A stretch of DNA of 32,519 bases, from positions 1 through 32,519 of the forward strand of contig JBJECY010000098.1 in assembly GCA_051871515.1 (NCBI GenBank), in the 5' to 3' direction. The translations under genes were made by a program, and so were the position numbers. The notes below the pieces were generated by a model. It ran no database searches. It was not told the DNA's origin and saw only the letters and a program-made list of their open reading frames with translations. Shown piece by piece: positions 14,736-22,892 of this stretch (position 1 is the stretch's first letter; each line of letters begins with the position of its first letter). Source of the DNA: SFTJ01 sp051871515 (lineage in GTDB: Bacteria; Bacteroidota; Bacteroidia; Bacteroidales; Muribaculaceae).

Positions 14736-15986
14736 ATGAAAAAGGTATATAGCTTAATTCTATTGGTGGCATTGATGACAATAGCCACAGTATCACAGTT
14801 GAGTGCTCAAGGCATCACCAGTCCATATTCAAAATTCGGCTACGGACTGCTGGGCGATGGCGCCACAGGTTTGCAGCGCTCAATGGGCGGCGTGGGCTAT
14901 GCAATGCAAAACGGACGCATAGTGAACCCTATGAACCCCGCGTCGTATGCCGCCACCGACTCGCTCACCTTCCTCTTTGACATGGGGCTTGACCTGAGCC
15001 AATCGTGGTCGACCGACGGCGAGGATAGTGGCAACTCGTTTGGCGGTGGTCTCGACTATATTGCAATGCAATTCCCCATTGCCAAAAACATGGGCGCCAG
15101 CATTGGCGTGATTCCGTTCTCGGCGGTGGGATACCAATACGGCAAGGATATTGACAACGGTACAGACAACCGCGTGGGCGACGGCGGCATCAATCAGCTC
15201 TATGCCGGCTATGCCATTCGCCCCGTGAAGGGTCTCTCGGTGGGTTTCAACGCATCGTATGTGTTTGGCACAATGGTCAACGACATTTATGTGGGCAATA
15301 ACACCTCGACCACGCTCTATGAACGCATCATGAAGGTGCGCGACTGGGGCTTGCAGTTTGGTGCACAATACACCCATGAGTTCAACCGTCGCAACCGTGC
15401 CACCGTGGGTGTTGTTTATTCACTTGGCAAGTCGTTGCATGGCGACACCTGGGGCTCATACTACGACTCACAAGACAATCAGTTGACCAATACCGACACC
15501 ATTAGCATGGCAGGAAACTATGAAATCCCTGCGACCTACGGCGCCGGTGTGAGCTACACTTATAACAACCGCTTCACTGCCGAGGTCAACTTCACCTATC
15601 AGCCGTGGAAAGATGCCAAGTTTACCCCGATACCAACCTTCGACACCGAGGGCACCTCTCTCAACTTCAACAACCGTTGGAAGGTGGCAGCCGGTCTTTC
15701 GTGGCAACCTGACCCTCGTGCCGGATACTTCAAACGCACCGTCTATCGCGTGGGCGCATATTACAACAACGACTATATGAACATCAAGGGCAACGACGTG
15801 CGCGACTATGGCGTGAGTGCCGGCGTGAGTCTGCCTGTGCCCGGCGGCAAGACGATGGTCAACATTGGTGTGGAATATAAACGCCGCACCTCATCACCCA
15901 CTGTGCTCGTTAAAGAAGATTACCTCAACATCACCTTGGGCGTGACCTTCAACGAGATGTGGTTCTGGCAAAACAAGATACGCTAA
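14736..15986 (+). CDS. Outer-membrane beta-barrel protein (OmpP1/FadL-like), putative
   Basis: From the ATG at 14736 (an in-frame TTG at 14730 is less likely) the product is 416 aa with a signal peptide ending near SQLSAQG. The mature part starts ITSPYSKFGYGLL and MGGVGYAM.NGRIVNPMNPASYAA, a pattern of Bacteroidetes barrel proteins distantly like OmpP1/FadL transporters, and continues as alternating polar/hydrophobic strands with many aromatic residues. The last strands (TMVNIGVEYKRRT..., LNITLGVTFNEMWFWQNKIR) end with a barrel-like C-terminus. The ligand is unknown; fatty-acid transport should not be assumed. lptC begins 10 bp after the stop, so this protein is expressed together with LPS-export machinery. 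Confidence 0.8.
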   Translation: MKKVYSLILLVALMTIATVSQLSAQGITSPYSKFGYGLLGDGATGLQRSMGGVGYAMQNGRIVNPMNPASYAATDSLTFLFDMGLDLSQSWSTDGEDSGNSFGGGLDYIAMQFPIAKNMGASIGVIPFSAVGYQYGKDIDNGTDNRVGDGGINQLYAGYAIRPVKGLSVGFNASYVFGTMVNDIYVGNNTSTTLYERIMKVRDWGLQFGAQYTHEFNRRNRATVGVVYSLGKSLHGDTWGSYYDSQDNQLTNTDTISMAGNYEIPATYGAGVSYTYNNRFTAEVNFTYQPWKDAKFTPIPTFDTEGTSLNFNNRWKVAAGLSWQPDPRAGYFKRTVYRVGAYYNNDYMNIKGNDVRDYGVSAGVSLPVPGGKTMVNIGVEYKRRTSSPTVLVKEDYLNITLGVTFNEMWFWQNKIR

Positions 15987-15996
15987 GGGCGTGCAC

Positions 15997-16617
15997 ATGA
16001 ACGTTTCACGCAACATACTGCTGTCATTCTTAGCCACATCGCTTATGCTATCGTGCTCGCACGAGGCCGAGAAAGCGCCGTCGAAGCCATTAGACCCCGA
16101 CGTGGTGCCCATGATGGTGACCCACAACGTGAAAACGCTCATTAGCGACTCGGGTATCACTCAATACCGCATCACCACGCCCATCTGGCTGGTTTACGAT
16201 GGCGGCAGCAAACCCCGTTGGCGTTTTCCGCAAGGTGCTTTTCTTGAACAGTTCGACCGCAAGTTTAAGGTGGTGGCAACCGTGCGATGCGACTCGGCGC
16301 TCTACGACACCAAGCTGCAGCTGTGGCAACTCGATGGCAATGTGCGTATTCAGAATGTCAACAACGAACTTATCCTCACCAATCAGCTCTTTTGGGACCA
16401 GCGTTGGCAAGAGGTGCGCAGCGACTCGTTTGTGCACATTGAGCGACCTGACAGGGTGATTGAGGGATATGGCTTTAAGTCGAATCAAAACCTCACCCGA
16501 TATAACATCAACAAGGTGATGGCAATATTGCCCATCGACGAGAAACGCTTCTCGGGCAACTCGCAGCAAGCTGACGATAATGCCCCCGACTCGCTGCACA
16601 ACAACTCTTCACACTAA
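15997..16617 (+). CDS. lptC: LPS export protein LptC (lipoprotein-type)
   Basis: From the ATG at 15997 (an in-frame GTG at 15991 adds two residues) the 206-aa product begins with a lipoprotein-type signal ending LMLSC, with lipidation expected at Cys20. In Bacteroidetes LptC is often annotated as a lipoprotein rather than a membrane-anchored protein. The LptC beta-jellyroll runs through TLISDSGITQYRITTPIWLVYD (about 49-70), FPQGAFLEQFD, VRCDSALYDTKLQLWQLDGNVRI, LTNQLFWDQRWQEVRSDSFV and the end VIEGYGFKSNQNLTRYNI, all typical. LptC passes LPS from LptB2FG to LptA in the periplasm. It sits between the barrel gene and the CorC-like gene with very short spacings, so the three probably form one transcript. 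Confidence 0.9.
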   Translation: MNVSRNILLSFLATSLMLSCSHEAEKAPSKPLDPDVVPMMVTHNVKTLISDSGITQYRITTPIWLVYDGGSKPRWRFPQGAFLEQFDRKFKVVATVRCDSALYDTKLQLWQLDGNVRIQNVNNELILTNQLFWDQRWQEVRSDSFVHIERPDRVIEGYGFKSNQNLTRYNINKVMAILPIDEKRFSGNSQQADDNAPDSLHNNSSH

Positions 16618-16632
16618 ACAACGCTCAGCATC

Positions 16633-17931
16633 ATGCAGATATCAATAAACATACTCATTCTCACATTAGTGTCGATGCTCTTCTCGGCGTTTTTCTCTGG
16701 CATGGAAATCGCCTTTGTGTCGTCAAACACCGTGCGCGTTGAGATTGATGCCGCCAAAGGCGGACTAATCAACAAGATTGTGAACCTGTTTTATCGCAAA
16801 AAAGACATGTTCATCTCAACCATGCTGGTGGGCAACAACATCATGCTGGTGGTTTACGGTATGGGCACTGCCATGCTCATGGAAGATTGGCTCAACTCAT
16901 GGCTTGGCAACGACGCGTTGGTGTTGTTGGCGCAAACGCTCATCAGCACCGGCATAATACTCATTGTGGGTGAGTTTCTGCCAAAGACCATTTTCCGCAT
17001 CAACCCTAACGACTCGTTACGCACCTTTGCGCTGCCTCTGCTGCTGTGCTATACTGTGCTTTATCCCATCTCGTGGTTCTCGTCGGCGCTCTCAAACACG
17101 CTCATGCGCATCTTTGGCATCAAGAGCAGCGGCAAGCCGTTTGGTCTGATTACCGTGGGCGAACTCGACGCTTATCTGCAAGAAACCATCGATACCCGCG
17201 AGGACGAAAATGCCGAGGTGGAGCAAGAGGTGAAAATCTTTCAGAACGCGCTTGAATTTTCAAATCTGCATTTGCGTGATTGCATGATTCCGCGCAACGA
17301 GATTGTGGCAATTGACATTGACCGTACCTCGCGCGAGAAGCTGTCGCGCATGTTCACCGAAACAGGCTTGTCGAAAATTCTCGTCTATCGTGAGGATATT
17401 GATAATGTGCTTGGTTACATACACGTTTGCGAGCTGTTTAAGCAGGATTCTGACTGGACCAAGAACATCAAGCCGGTGATGTATGCTCCTGAAACCATGC
17501 TCGCCAAGCAGCTTATGCAAAACTTGCTGAGTGCCAAAAAGAGCATCACCATAGTGATTGACGAGTTTGGCGGCACCGCCGGAATGCTCACCCTTGAAGA
17601 CTTGGTTGAGGAAATCTTCGGCGAGATTGAGGACGAGCACGACCGCAAACGCAAGCAGCTGGTGTCGCGCCAAGTGTCGCCTAATGTATATGAGCTTTCC
17701 GGTAGGCTCGAGATAGAAAACATCAACGAGCAATATGACCTCAACATCCCCGAGGAGGACGATTATCAAACCCTTGCCGGATATCTGCTCTTTAACCTTG
17801 AAGAACTGCCGCAAGAGGGCGAGACTTTCCGCATTGATAACTTTGTGTTTACCATCCTCAAAAAGACGGCTGCCAAGATTGAGCTTGTGCGCCTTGAGGT
17901 GGTAGCTAATGAAAACGGCGATAACGCGTAA
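16633..17931 (+). CDS. CNNM/CorC (HlyC-type) membrane protein with CBS pair
   Basis: The 432-aa product has the full CNNM/CorC plan. A DUF21 membrane domain (about 1-190) contains FFSGMEIAFVSSN and the helices around MLVGNNIMLVVYGMG and GEFLPKTIFR. A CBS-pair segment (about 210-330) opens MIPRNEIVAIDID and includes VIDEFGGTAGMLTLEDLVEEIFGEIEDEHD. A C-terminal CorC_HlyC domain (about 345-425) includes LSGRLEIENINEQYDL and DDYQTLAGYLL. Family members are linked to Mg2+/Na+ handling; in gliding Bacteroidetes a relative is called GldE, and old 'hemolysin' labels are not reliable. It follows lptC by 15 bp and likely works in the inner membrane. Confidence 0.9.
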   Translation: MQISINILILTLVSMLFSAFFSGMEIAFVSSNTVRVEIDAAKGGLINKIVNLFYRKKDMFISTMLVGNNIMLVVYGMGTAMLMEDWLNSWLGNDALVLLAQTLISTGIILIVGEFLPKTIFRINPNDSLRTFALPLLLCYTVLYPISWFSSALSNTLMRIFGIKSSGKPFGLITVGELDAYLQETIDTREDENAEVEQEVKIFQNALEFSNLHLRDCMIPRNEIVAIDIDRTSREKLSRMFTETGLSKILVYREDIDNVLGYIHVCELFKQDSDWTKNIKPVMYAPETMLAKQLMQNLLSAKKSITIVIDEFGGTAGMLTLEDLVEEIFGEIEDEHDRKRKQLVSRQVSPNVYELSGRLEIENINEQYDLNIPEEDDYQTLAGYLLFNLEELPQEGETFRIDNFVFTILKKTAAKIELVRLEVVANENGDNA

Positions 17932-18292
17932 TTAACACGCCGCGGGGTATTTTCAAGCCGTTTTTTGCCTCTTACCTATGAGGCTTGTTGGCCTCAAAAA
18001 ATCACTCACATTAGTTTACGTTTTTTTGTAATGTTTCATTCACATCGGCCGTTGTGAATGGGCTAATTGATTGTAATATTTCAATACCGATGTTTGCATC
18101 GCGTGTATTGATTAACTTTGTAATATCAATTTCAGTAGAGTTTGTTTAGTTTTTTAGGTTTTTTTTGATTAGTATAGATATACGGGAAAAACATAGTATT
18201 TAATGTGGCAAGGGAAAACATCAGAATTAGAAGAAAATAGTATGAGTTGAAAAAAACACACTGAGAATTAATAACAGTTTTAGTTACACAAC
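17932..18292. other. AT-rich noncoding region with competing hairpins and possible small transcript
   Basis: No gene is supported. Near the CorC-like stop, GCCTC (17967-17971), GAGGC (17980-17984) and GCCTC (17991-17995) allow two mutually exclusive stems, with a T6 run at 17961-17966 and an A-run after 17995. A TAACTTTG box on the plus strand (18113-18120) is followed by about 170 very AT-rich bases and then the hairpin at 18297-18328 with a T6 run, so a short noncoding RNA of about 210 nt is conceivable. The -33 element (TTTG 18093-18096) is too close (16 bp). Confidence 0.35.
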
Positions 18293-18335
18293 AAAAAGGC
18301 AGACAAAGACGAGAGTCAAAGGCTGCCTGTTTTTT
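18293..18335 (-). terminator. Bidirectional terminator after the TPR gene
   Basis: AGGCAG (18297-18302) pairs with CTGCCT (18323-18328). On the minus strand the stem is followed by TTTTT (18297-18293) and would end the TPR gene transcript; on the plus strand it is followed by six T (18330-18335). The 20-base loop is long, so strength is uncertain. Confidence 0.6.
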
Positions 18336-18355
18336 GCGCTTTTTGCGCGGTTGCA

Positions 18356-18637
18356 TCAGGGGTTATAGAGGTCGTGATTGAAGAAATCGAGTATCTCTAT
18401 GAGCGACTGCCTTGCTGTTACTGCCGGTGACTGGGCATCAAGCTCAATGGCGCGGTTGTAGCTGTTCAGCGCAAGGCGCCAATCGCTTAGCTGCCTGTAA
18501 GCGTTGCCACGTAGATAGTAAGCCTCAGCCGCATTGGGCACGTCGCCCCGGCTGAGATACTCCTCAATTGCTTGTAGCGCCTCTTGGCATTGGCAATTGC
18601 GCAATAGCTGCTCAATATGGCTTAGTTCGTTGTTCAT
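18356..18637 (-). CDS. Small tetratricopeptide-repeat protein
   Basis: The 93-aa product has no signal peptide or membrane segment and is essentially two to three TPR helices. The clearest repeat is at about 37-70: AEAYYLRGNAYRQLSDWRLALNSYNRAIELD, with the TPR residues A-Y-LG/RGN-Y-L..W..A...Y..A..L. TPR proteins hold partners together, and the function here is unknown. Its only possible start (ATG at 18637) lies four bases after a consensus -7 box, so the message appears to begin at or next to the start codon. A terminator follows the stop, so the gene is probably a single-gene unit. Confidence 0.82.
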   Translation of the reverse strand: MNNELSHIEQLLRNCQCQEALQAIEEYLSRGDVPNAAEAYYLRGNAYRQLSDWRLALNSYNRAIELDAQSPAVTARQSLIEILDFFNHDLYNP

Positions 18638-18641
18638 AACA

Positions 18642-18672
18642 CAAAGTTATCAATTCCCCACCAAATTTGCAA
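18642..18672 (-). promoter_or_regulatory. Promoter abutting the TPR start codon (leaderless type)
   Basis: On the minus strand TTG (18672-18670), a 20-bp spacer and TAACTTTG (18649-18642) match the Bacteroidetes pattern. Only four bases separate the -7 box from the ATG, so transcription should start at about the A of the ATG. Confidence 0.65.
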
Positions 18673-18734
18673 GGTAGCCGGGGTGTGAATACCTCACGCC
18701 ACGCCCGGTTTTGACGATTGTTGCCAATCGTTTG

Positions 18735-19655
18735 TCACAGCGAGCACCATAGCGCCACCATGTAGGGCACGCTGAAGTCGGCAACAAAGCCGTGAAACAC
18801 CGATACCACAACCATCTGTGTCCCTGCGGTGCGAGTGATTATGGGCAATGTGGTGTCCATTGAGGTGGCTCCGCCTGATGAGATGGCGGCAAGCTTGCCA
18901 AACCATCGCACCAACAAAGGCGCGGCAAGCAGTGTGGTAATCTCGCGGAAGATGTTGGCAAGCAGGGCAATAGTGCCCAGTTCGGCACCGCGATATTGCG
19001 TGATGAAGATGCTTGAAAGCGAGTAATAGGCAAGCCCCGAGCCAACGGCAAGGCAGTCGGTCACAGAGCGGTCTTGCAGCATAAAGCTCACGGCAACGCT
19101 GCCAACAGAGGTGCCTATAATGGTGAAGAATGGCAGTAGCGCCAGTCGCGGGTCAATTGACTTGAACCGGCGCAAGGTGGTGGTGTCGCTGCCCACGCTC
19201 AGTCCCACGGTTGCCATGAGGGCACATAGGGCATAGAACCCGATTTGCGTCTTGGCAATGTCAAAGCCTACTATCCCTGTGGCTGAGAGCACTACCCCCA
19301 CCACAAAAAATGCCACTATCACAGCGCTGCCCCTGAGCGCACCAAACAAGCTGCCTGCCTGTTGCGGCTCGGTGGAGCAAGGTTCGTCTTGCTTGTTGCC
19401 GTTCACCCATTGCCAAAGCAGTTTGGCTGCCACCACGCTTCCCAATATGCTCATCAATGCCATCAGTGCCGCCTCGCCGCCCAATGTTGCGAAATTGCTG
19501 ATGATGGTTTCATTGCCTCCCACTTCAAGCCCAAGCACAAAGAGCAATAGCCATATTAGGACAGTGAGGAGGTGCTTGACCCATGACATTGGGAAATTGC
19601 GGCATAAAAAGCCGGCTGCCATGCCGCAAAACATTGATGCGATTACCGTGAACAT
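18735..19655 (-). CDS. lysO: LysO-family (DUF340) lysine exporter
   Basis: The 306-aa product is hydrophobic throughout, with about eight membrane segments, and matches LysO/YbjE. The early part LLTVLIWLLLFVLGLEVGGNETI (about 28-50) and GGEAALMALMSILGSVVAAKLLWQWV lead to the C-terminal DUF340 half with IGFYALCALMATVGLSVGSD, a hydrophilic loop, and the conserved GSGLAYYSLSSIFITQYRGAELGTIALLANIFREITTLLAAPLL (about 213-255), SGGATSMDTTLPIITR and VFHGFVADFSVP. LysO exports L-lysine (and thialysine) across the inner membrane in E. coli. Both halves are in one protein here. The nearest promoter is not obvious and it may be read from the GH92 gene 48 bp upstream. Confidence 0.9.
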   Translation of the reverse strand: MFTVIASMFCGMAAGFLCRNFPMSWVKHLLTVLIWLLLFVLGLEVGGNETIISNFATLGGEAALMALMSILGSVVAAKLLWQWVNGNKQDEPCSTEPQQAGSLFGALRGSAVIVAFFVVGVVLSATGIVGFDIAKTQIGFYALCALMATVGLSVGSDTTTLRRFKSIDPRLALLPFFTIIGTSVGSVAVSFMLQDRSVTDCLAVGSGLAYYSLSSIFITQYRGAELGTIALLANIFREITTLLAAPLLVRWFGKLAAISSGGATSMDTTLPIITRTAGTQMVVVSVFHGFVADFSVPYMVALWCSL

Positions 19656-19703
19656 ATTTGCGTAGTGTAAATTTTAGTGTTAGTGTTTGCAAGCCTCGCT
19701 GGG

Positions 19704-22700
19704 TTATTTGATTTTATGCCGCTCTGAGGCATAGATTTGCGCTATCTGAGCCTGCGTGAGTGCCGAGGCGAATATTCGGGTGCCGGAAAACCATATTGCG
19801 CCAAAGCGCGAATAGGGCATCTCGGCGTTGCGCCCTAAGTTCCAAGGCACTTCGGTGGCTTTGATTGTTCCTTGCACGGGCACCGTTGCCACCAGGCGTG
19901 CGTCAATGTAGAGCTGCACTTGGTCTCCGGTGCACACGCCTGCCACCAAATGCCAATTGTTGCACCAGTCGGGCGGCACGGTAGCCTCACATTGCCCGCG
20001 TCCCCAGCCGCCTGCAAAGCACACCAACTTGTTGCCTTGCATCTTCAGCAGGGTGTAGTCGCCTTTGGTGAAAAAGTCAACGTAGCCATGCGCAATGCCG
20101 GTTGGCTTCATCCAAGTGAGCATGGTGATTTGTTCATAGGGGTGCATAAGGCTTGGCGATGTGGGCAGTTCAACAAAGGCATCTTTGCCTGTGAGCAATG
20201 CACCGCCGCTCCACATCAACGGACCGTTGCAAATTCCGTGGTTATGAAAGCCCGAGCGGTCGGCGGCTTGCCCCTCGGCATCGAAGTCGAGGTGCAGCAC
20301 GGTGGTTTGCAGAGCATCGTCGCACACTTTCAGTTGCGCAACGCAGCCTTCCACGCCAATGCTGTGCATGCCCACGCTCAGGGCAGGCAGTTTTATTTGC
20401 AAAGTGGCAGTAGCTCCGGCATTGAGCTTCACCGGCAGGGTGGCGATGGTCGCGTTGCCGTCGCTCACCGCGGCGTTGCCTGCAAATGGCTGTGAGGTGA
20501 TGTTTTGCAGCGTTATGGCTGCGCTTACTGAGTCGCCTATGGCGGCTACCGGCGTCATGCGTATGCTATGGCACATGAGGCGAGGCTGCTCGCCGCGTGG
20601 CGCACGCACCTTTGCGCTGAGTTTTTGCCCTGCAAAGGTCAGGCGGGTGTTGCCGCTTTTGTAGAGCCTAAAGGTGAGAGTATCGCAGGCGGTGGCTCCT
20701 GCCGCCACCATGATGCGTTTGCTCACTAATGTGTCGTTGCCGTGCATCAGGGCTGCGGTGTAGATACCGTCGCCGCCGGTGTTTGTGATTTTGTAGGCAA
20801 CGCTGTTGAGTCGGTGTGGCTCGGTAACTATTTTCTTTGAGGACATCAACGTGACGTTGAATTGTGGCGGCTCAGGGGTGAGCGAATAGGGCAGCCGGCT
20901 CAACGCCAATTGCGCCGGACGGCTCCAATCATAGGTAAGATTGCCGCCTTTCAGCAATTCGCCGTGGGTCACAAACCAACGGTCTAATGCCTTGTCGCCA
21001 AGTTGCGGCGTGGGCATCGTGTCGTCACGCTTGTTGCCGCGGTGGCTTATTGTGAGGGTGTTACCATTGGCAAAGTGCAAGGTGGCGGCGTCAACCATGG
21101 GCGGCACCATCACATACTGGTCGGTGCCGGGGCACACAGGCATAATGCCCAACATGGCAAAGACAAGCCAACTCGACATTGCCCCGAGGTCATCGTTGCC
21201 GGGTATGCCACCGGGCGTTGCGCTAAAGCAGTTGTTGGCAATGCCGTGCACATGCTTCATCGCCAAATCAGGACGATGAGCCCACACAAACAGCCACGGA
21301 TAATGCAGCACCGGCTCGTTGTCGAAAATCACTTCGCCGCTGTTGAATGTGGCATCGAGCCGCCGGGCAAACGCTTGCTCGCCGCCGCTGAGGTTCACAA
21401 GGTGAGCCACGTTGTGCGGAGCAAACAGCGAGGCGGTGACTTTGGTGCTTTCTTGATAACCCAATTCGCCTGCGTGGCGAAGCAAGCCCTGGGCGCTGTG
21501 GCGCGGAAGCATAAACAGCGTCTCGGCATCCCACAGATTGCAATAGTTGGTGGCACGTTGCCGCCAAGCGGCGCTGTCGGGCAATTGCAGCAGTTGGCAT
21601 ATTTTCATCATCGCCCAATCATCATAGGCAAGTTCGGCGGTTATGCTCACCGATTTCTCGTGACGGGCATCAACATAGCCGTTTTGCACATAGCTACGCA
21701 ACTGCTCCCACCGATTGTCGTTATAGAACGCCATTGATGCCCGGTGAATGTTGCTGAGCGAGCAGCTGGTGGCGCCTTTCACATACGAGTCGAGCAAAAT
21801 GGCGATGGCATGAAAACCGGTCATAGGACCTTTAGGCAAGATGCCATGTTGCTCATAGTGCTGCATCATGCTTTGAGTGATGGCGGTTTGCACGTCAGGT
21901 TTCAGCAACGATAGCAGCGGATGCAGTGTGCGGAAAGTGTCCCACGGCGAGAATCCGGCAAAACGAGGAGCCTCGCCCGCGTCGGCAACGTTGCTTGGCA
22001 TGAGCATGGAGTGATAGAATGCAGTGTAGAACATGCGTTTGTGATTGCTGTTGGCGGTGACTATGTCAACGCACGCCAACTCCTTGTCCCAAGCATCGTA
22101 GGTGTTGCGTTTCACGGCATCAAAATTGCCGTTGTGCAACTCCGCCTCGCCGTTTTTGCGTGCTTTGGCGTGGCTTGTGGCAGAAGTCATAACCATCACA
22201 TCTACAATGTGTTGCGAGGTGTTGAACTGAGCCAACAGGGTGTCGCCGTGCAGCTGATGGCGCAGCATGGGCAGCGAGAAGCGTATCACGGCATTGCTTG
22301 TGGAGCAAGTCACTTCTTGATTGTTGGTCACCTCAATGTTGCCGGCATCGTAGATGGCAATGGTAGTTTCGTGGCATTGGGTGTGATAGGAGTAAATGCC
22401 CGAGTGGGCGGCGGCAGTGGCTTGCACGCGGTCGCCGTCGGCAAAGGTCACCGCATAATATCCGGCTTGCATTGTCTCAAGGCTGTGGCTGAACGGCCTT
22501 CCTTGCCAATTGGCGGGGAAATGATTGACCGCACCGCGTATCATTGCCATTTTTATGCGCCCGTGCGAACCGTTGGGATAGCCGCTGTTGTGGTGCACTG
22601 TTGAGAAACAGAGTATTGTGGAGTCGCAATGGTAGTATCCGCTTTCTGAAGCCCGGTTGCTTGTCTCGGGCGACAGCTGCACCATTCCCCAGGGTGCAAC

Positions 22701-22859
22701 GGCTCCGGGATAGGTGCCGCCATAGTTGCCCCACATGGTGGGAGCGTGGCTGTGCCCGGTGCCAATGGCTGGCATAACCCATTGCGCGTTGCCGGCTCGC
22801 ATGCCTGCATGGCACACGCTCATCAACACAAGCCATATGATGAGTTTGCTATAATTCAT
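19704..22859 (-). CDS. GH92-family glycosidase with C-terminal LamG-like domain, secreted
   Basis: The 1051-aa product has a signal peptide (about 1-26) and a GH92 catalytic region to about 660. GH92 enzymes are calcium-dependent exo-acting alpha-mannosidases that trim N-glycans or mannans. Seen here are YPGAVAPWGMVQLSPET (50-66), FSPWDTFRTLHPLL, the candidate acid in DNEP (near residue 514) and the base-site motif PGNDDLGAMSSW (near 552-563). The usual GFSHTHLSG-type loop is altered, reading CFSTVHHNSGYPNGSHG (84-100), which suggests a divergent subgroup or substrate. About 660-850 looks like beta-sandwich linker domains. From about 853 to 1045 is a LamG/concanavalin-like domain, likely glycan-binding. 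No SusC/SusD pair is nearby. A TAACTTTG box lies five bases before the ATG. Confidence 0.88.
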   Translation of the reverse strand: MNYSKLIIWLVLMSVCHAGMRAGNAQWVMPAIGTGHSHAPTMWGNYGGTYPGAVAPWGMVQLSPETSNRASESGYYHCDSTILCFSTVHHNSGYPNGSHGRIKMAMIRGAVNHFPANWQGRPFSHSLETMQAGYYAVTFADGDRVQATAAAHSGIYSYHTQCHETTIAIYDAGNIEVTNNQEVTCSTSNAVIRFSLPMLRHQLHGDTLLAQFNTSQHIVDVMVMTSATSHAKARKNGEAELHNGNFDAVKRNTYDAWDKELACVDIVTANSNHKRMFYTAFYHSMLMPSNVADAGEAPRFAGFSPWDTFRTLHPLLSLLKPDVQTAITQSMMQHYEQHGILPKGPMTGFHAIAILLDSYVKGATSCSLSNIHRASMAFYNDNRWEQLRSYVQNGYVDARHEKSVSITAELAYDDWAMMKICQLLQLPDSAAWRQRATNYCNLWDAETLFMLPRHSAQGLLRHAGELGYQESTKVTASLFAPHNVAHLVNLSGGEQAFARRLDATFNSGEVIFDNEPVLHYPWLFVWAHRPDLAMKHVHGIANNCFSATPGGIPGNDDLGAMSSWLVFAMLGIMPVCPGTDQYVMVPPMVDAATLHFANGNTLTISHRGNKRDDTMPTPQLGDKALDRWFVTHGELLKGGNLTYDWSRPAQLALSRLPYSLTPEPPQFNVTLMSSKKIVTEPHRLNSVAYKITNTGGDGIYTAALMHGNDTLVSKRIMVAAGATACDTLTFRLYKSGNTRLTFAGQKLSAKVRAPRGEQPRLMCHSIRMTPVAAIGDSVSAAITLQNITSQPFAGNAAVSDGNATIATLPVKLNAGATATLQIKLPALSVGMHSIGVEGCVAQLKVCDDALQTTVLHLDFDAEGQAADRSGFHNHGICNGPLMWSGGALLTGKDAFVELPTSPSLMHPYEQITMLTWMKPTGIAHGYVDFFTKGDYTLLKMQGNKLVCFAGGWGRGQCEATVPPDWCNNWHLVAGVCTGDQVQLYIDARLVATVPVQGTIKATEVPWNLGRNAEMPYSRFGAIWFSGTRIFASALTQAQIAQIYASERHKIK

Positions 22860-22864
22860 AGTTG

Positions 22865-22892
22865 CAAAGTTAGCGTTTTAAAAATCAAGCAA
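22865..22892 (-). promoter_or_regulatory. Candidate near-leaderless promoter for the GH92 gene
   Basis: On the minus strand TAACTTTG (22872-22865) lies in the 18-bp gap between the dipeptidase stop and the GH92 ATG, five bases from the ATG. The nearest TTG (22892-22890) gives a 17-bp spacer, slightly short. If real, the leader is about one base. Confidence 0.45.

Noticed and set aside
16633..17931. Hemolysin
   Set aside because: The DUF21-CBS-CorC layout is that of CNNM/CorC transport-related proteins; the hemolysin label is historical.
18132..18356. 74-codon minus-strand frame ending near the TPR stop
   Set aside because: It runs through the terminator hairpin and an AT-rich noncoding stretch; composition is low-complexity.
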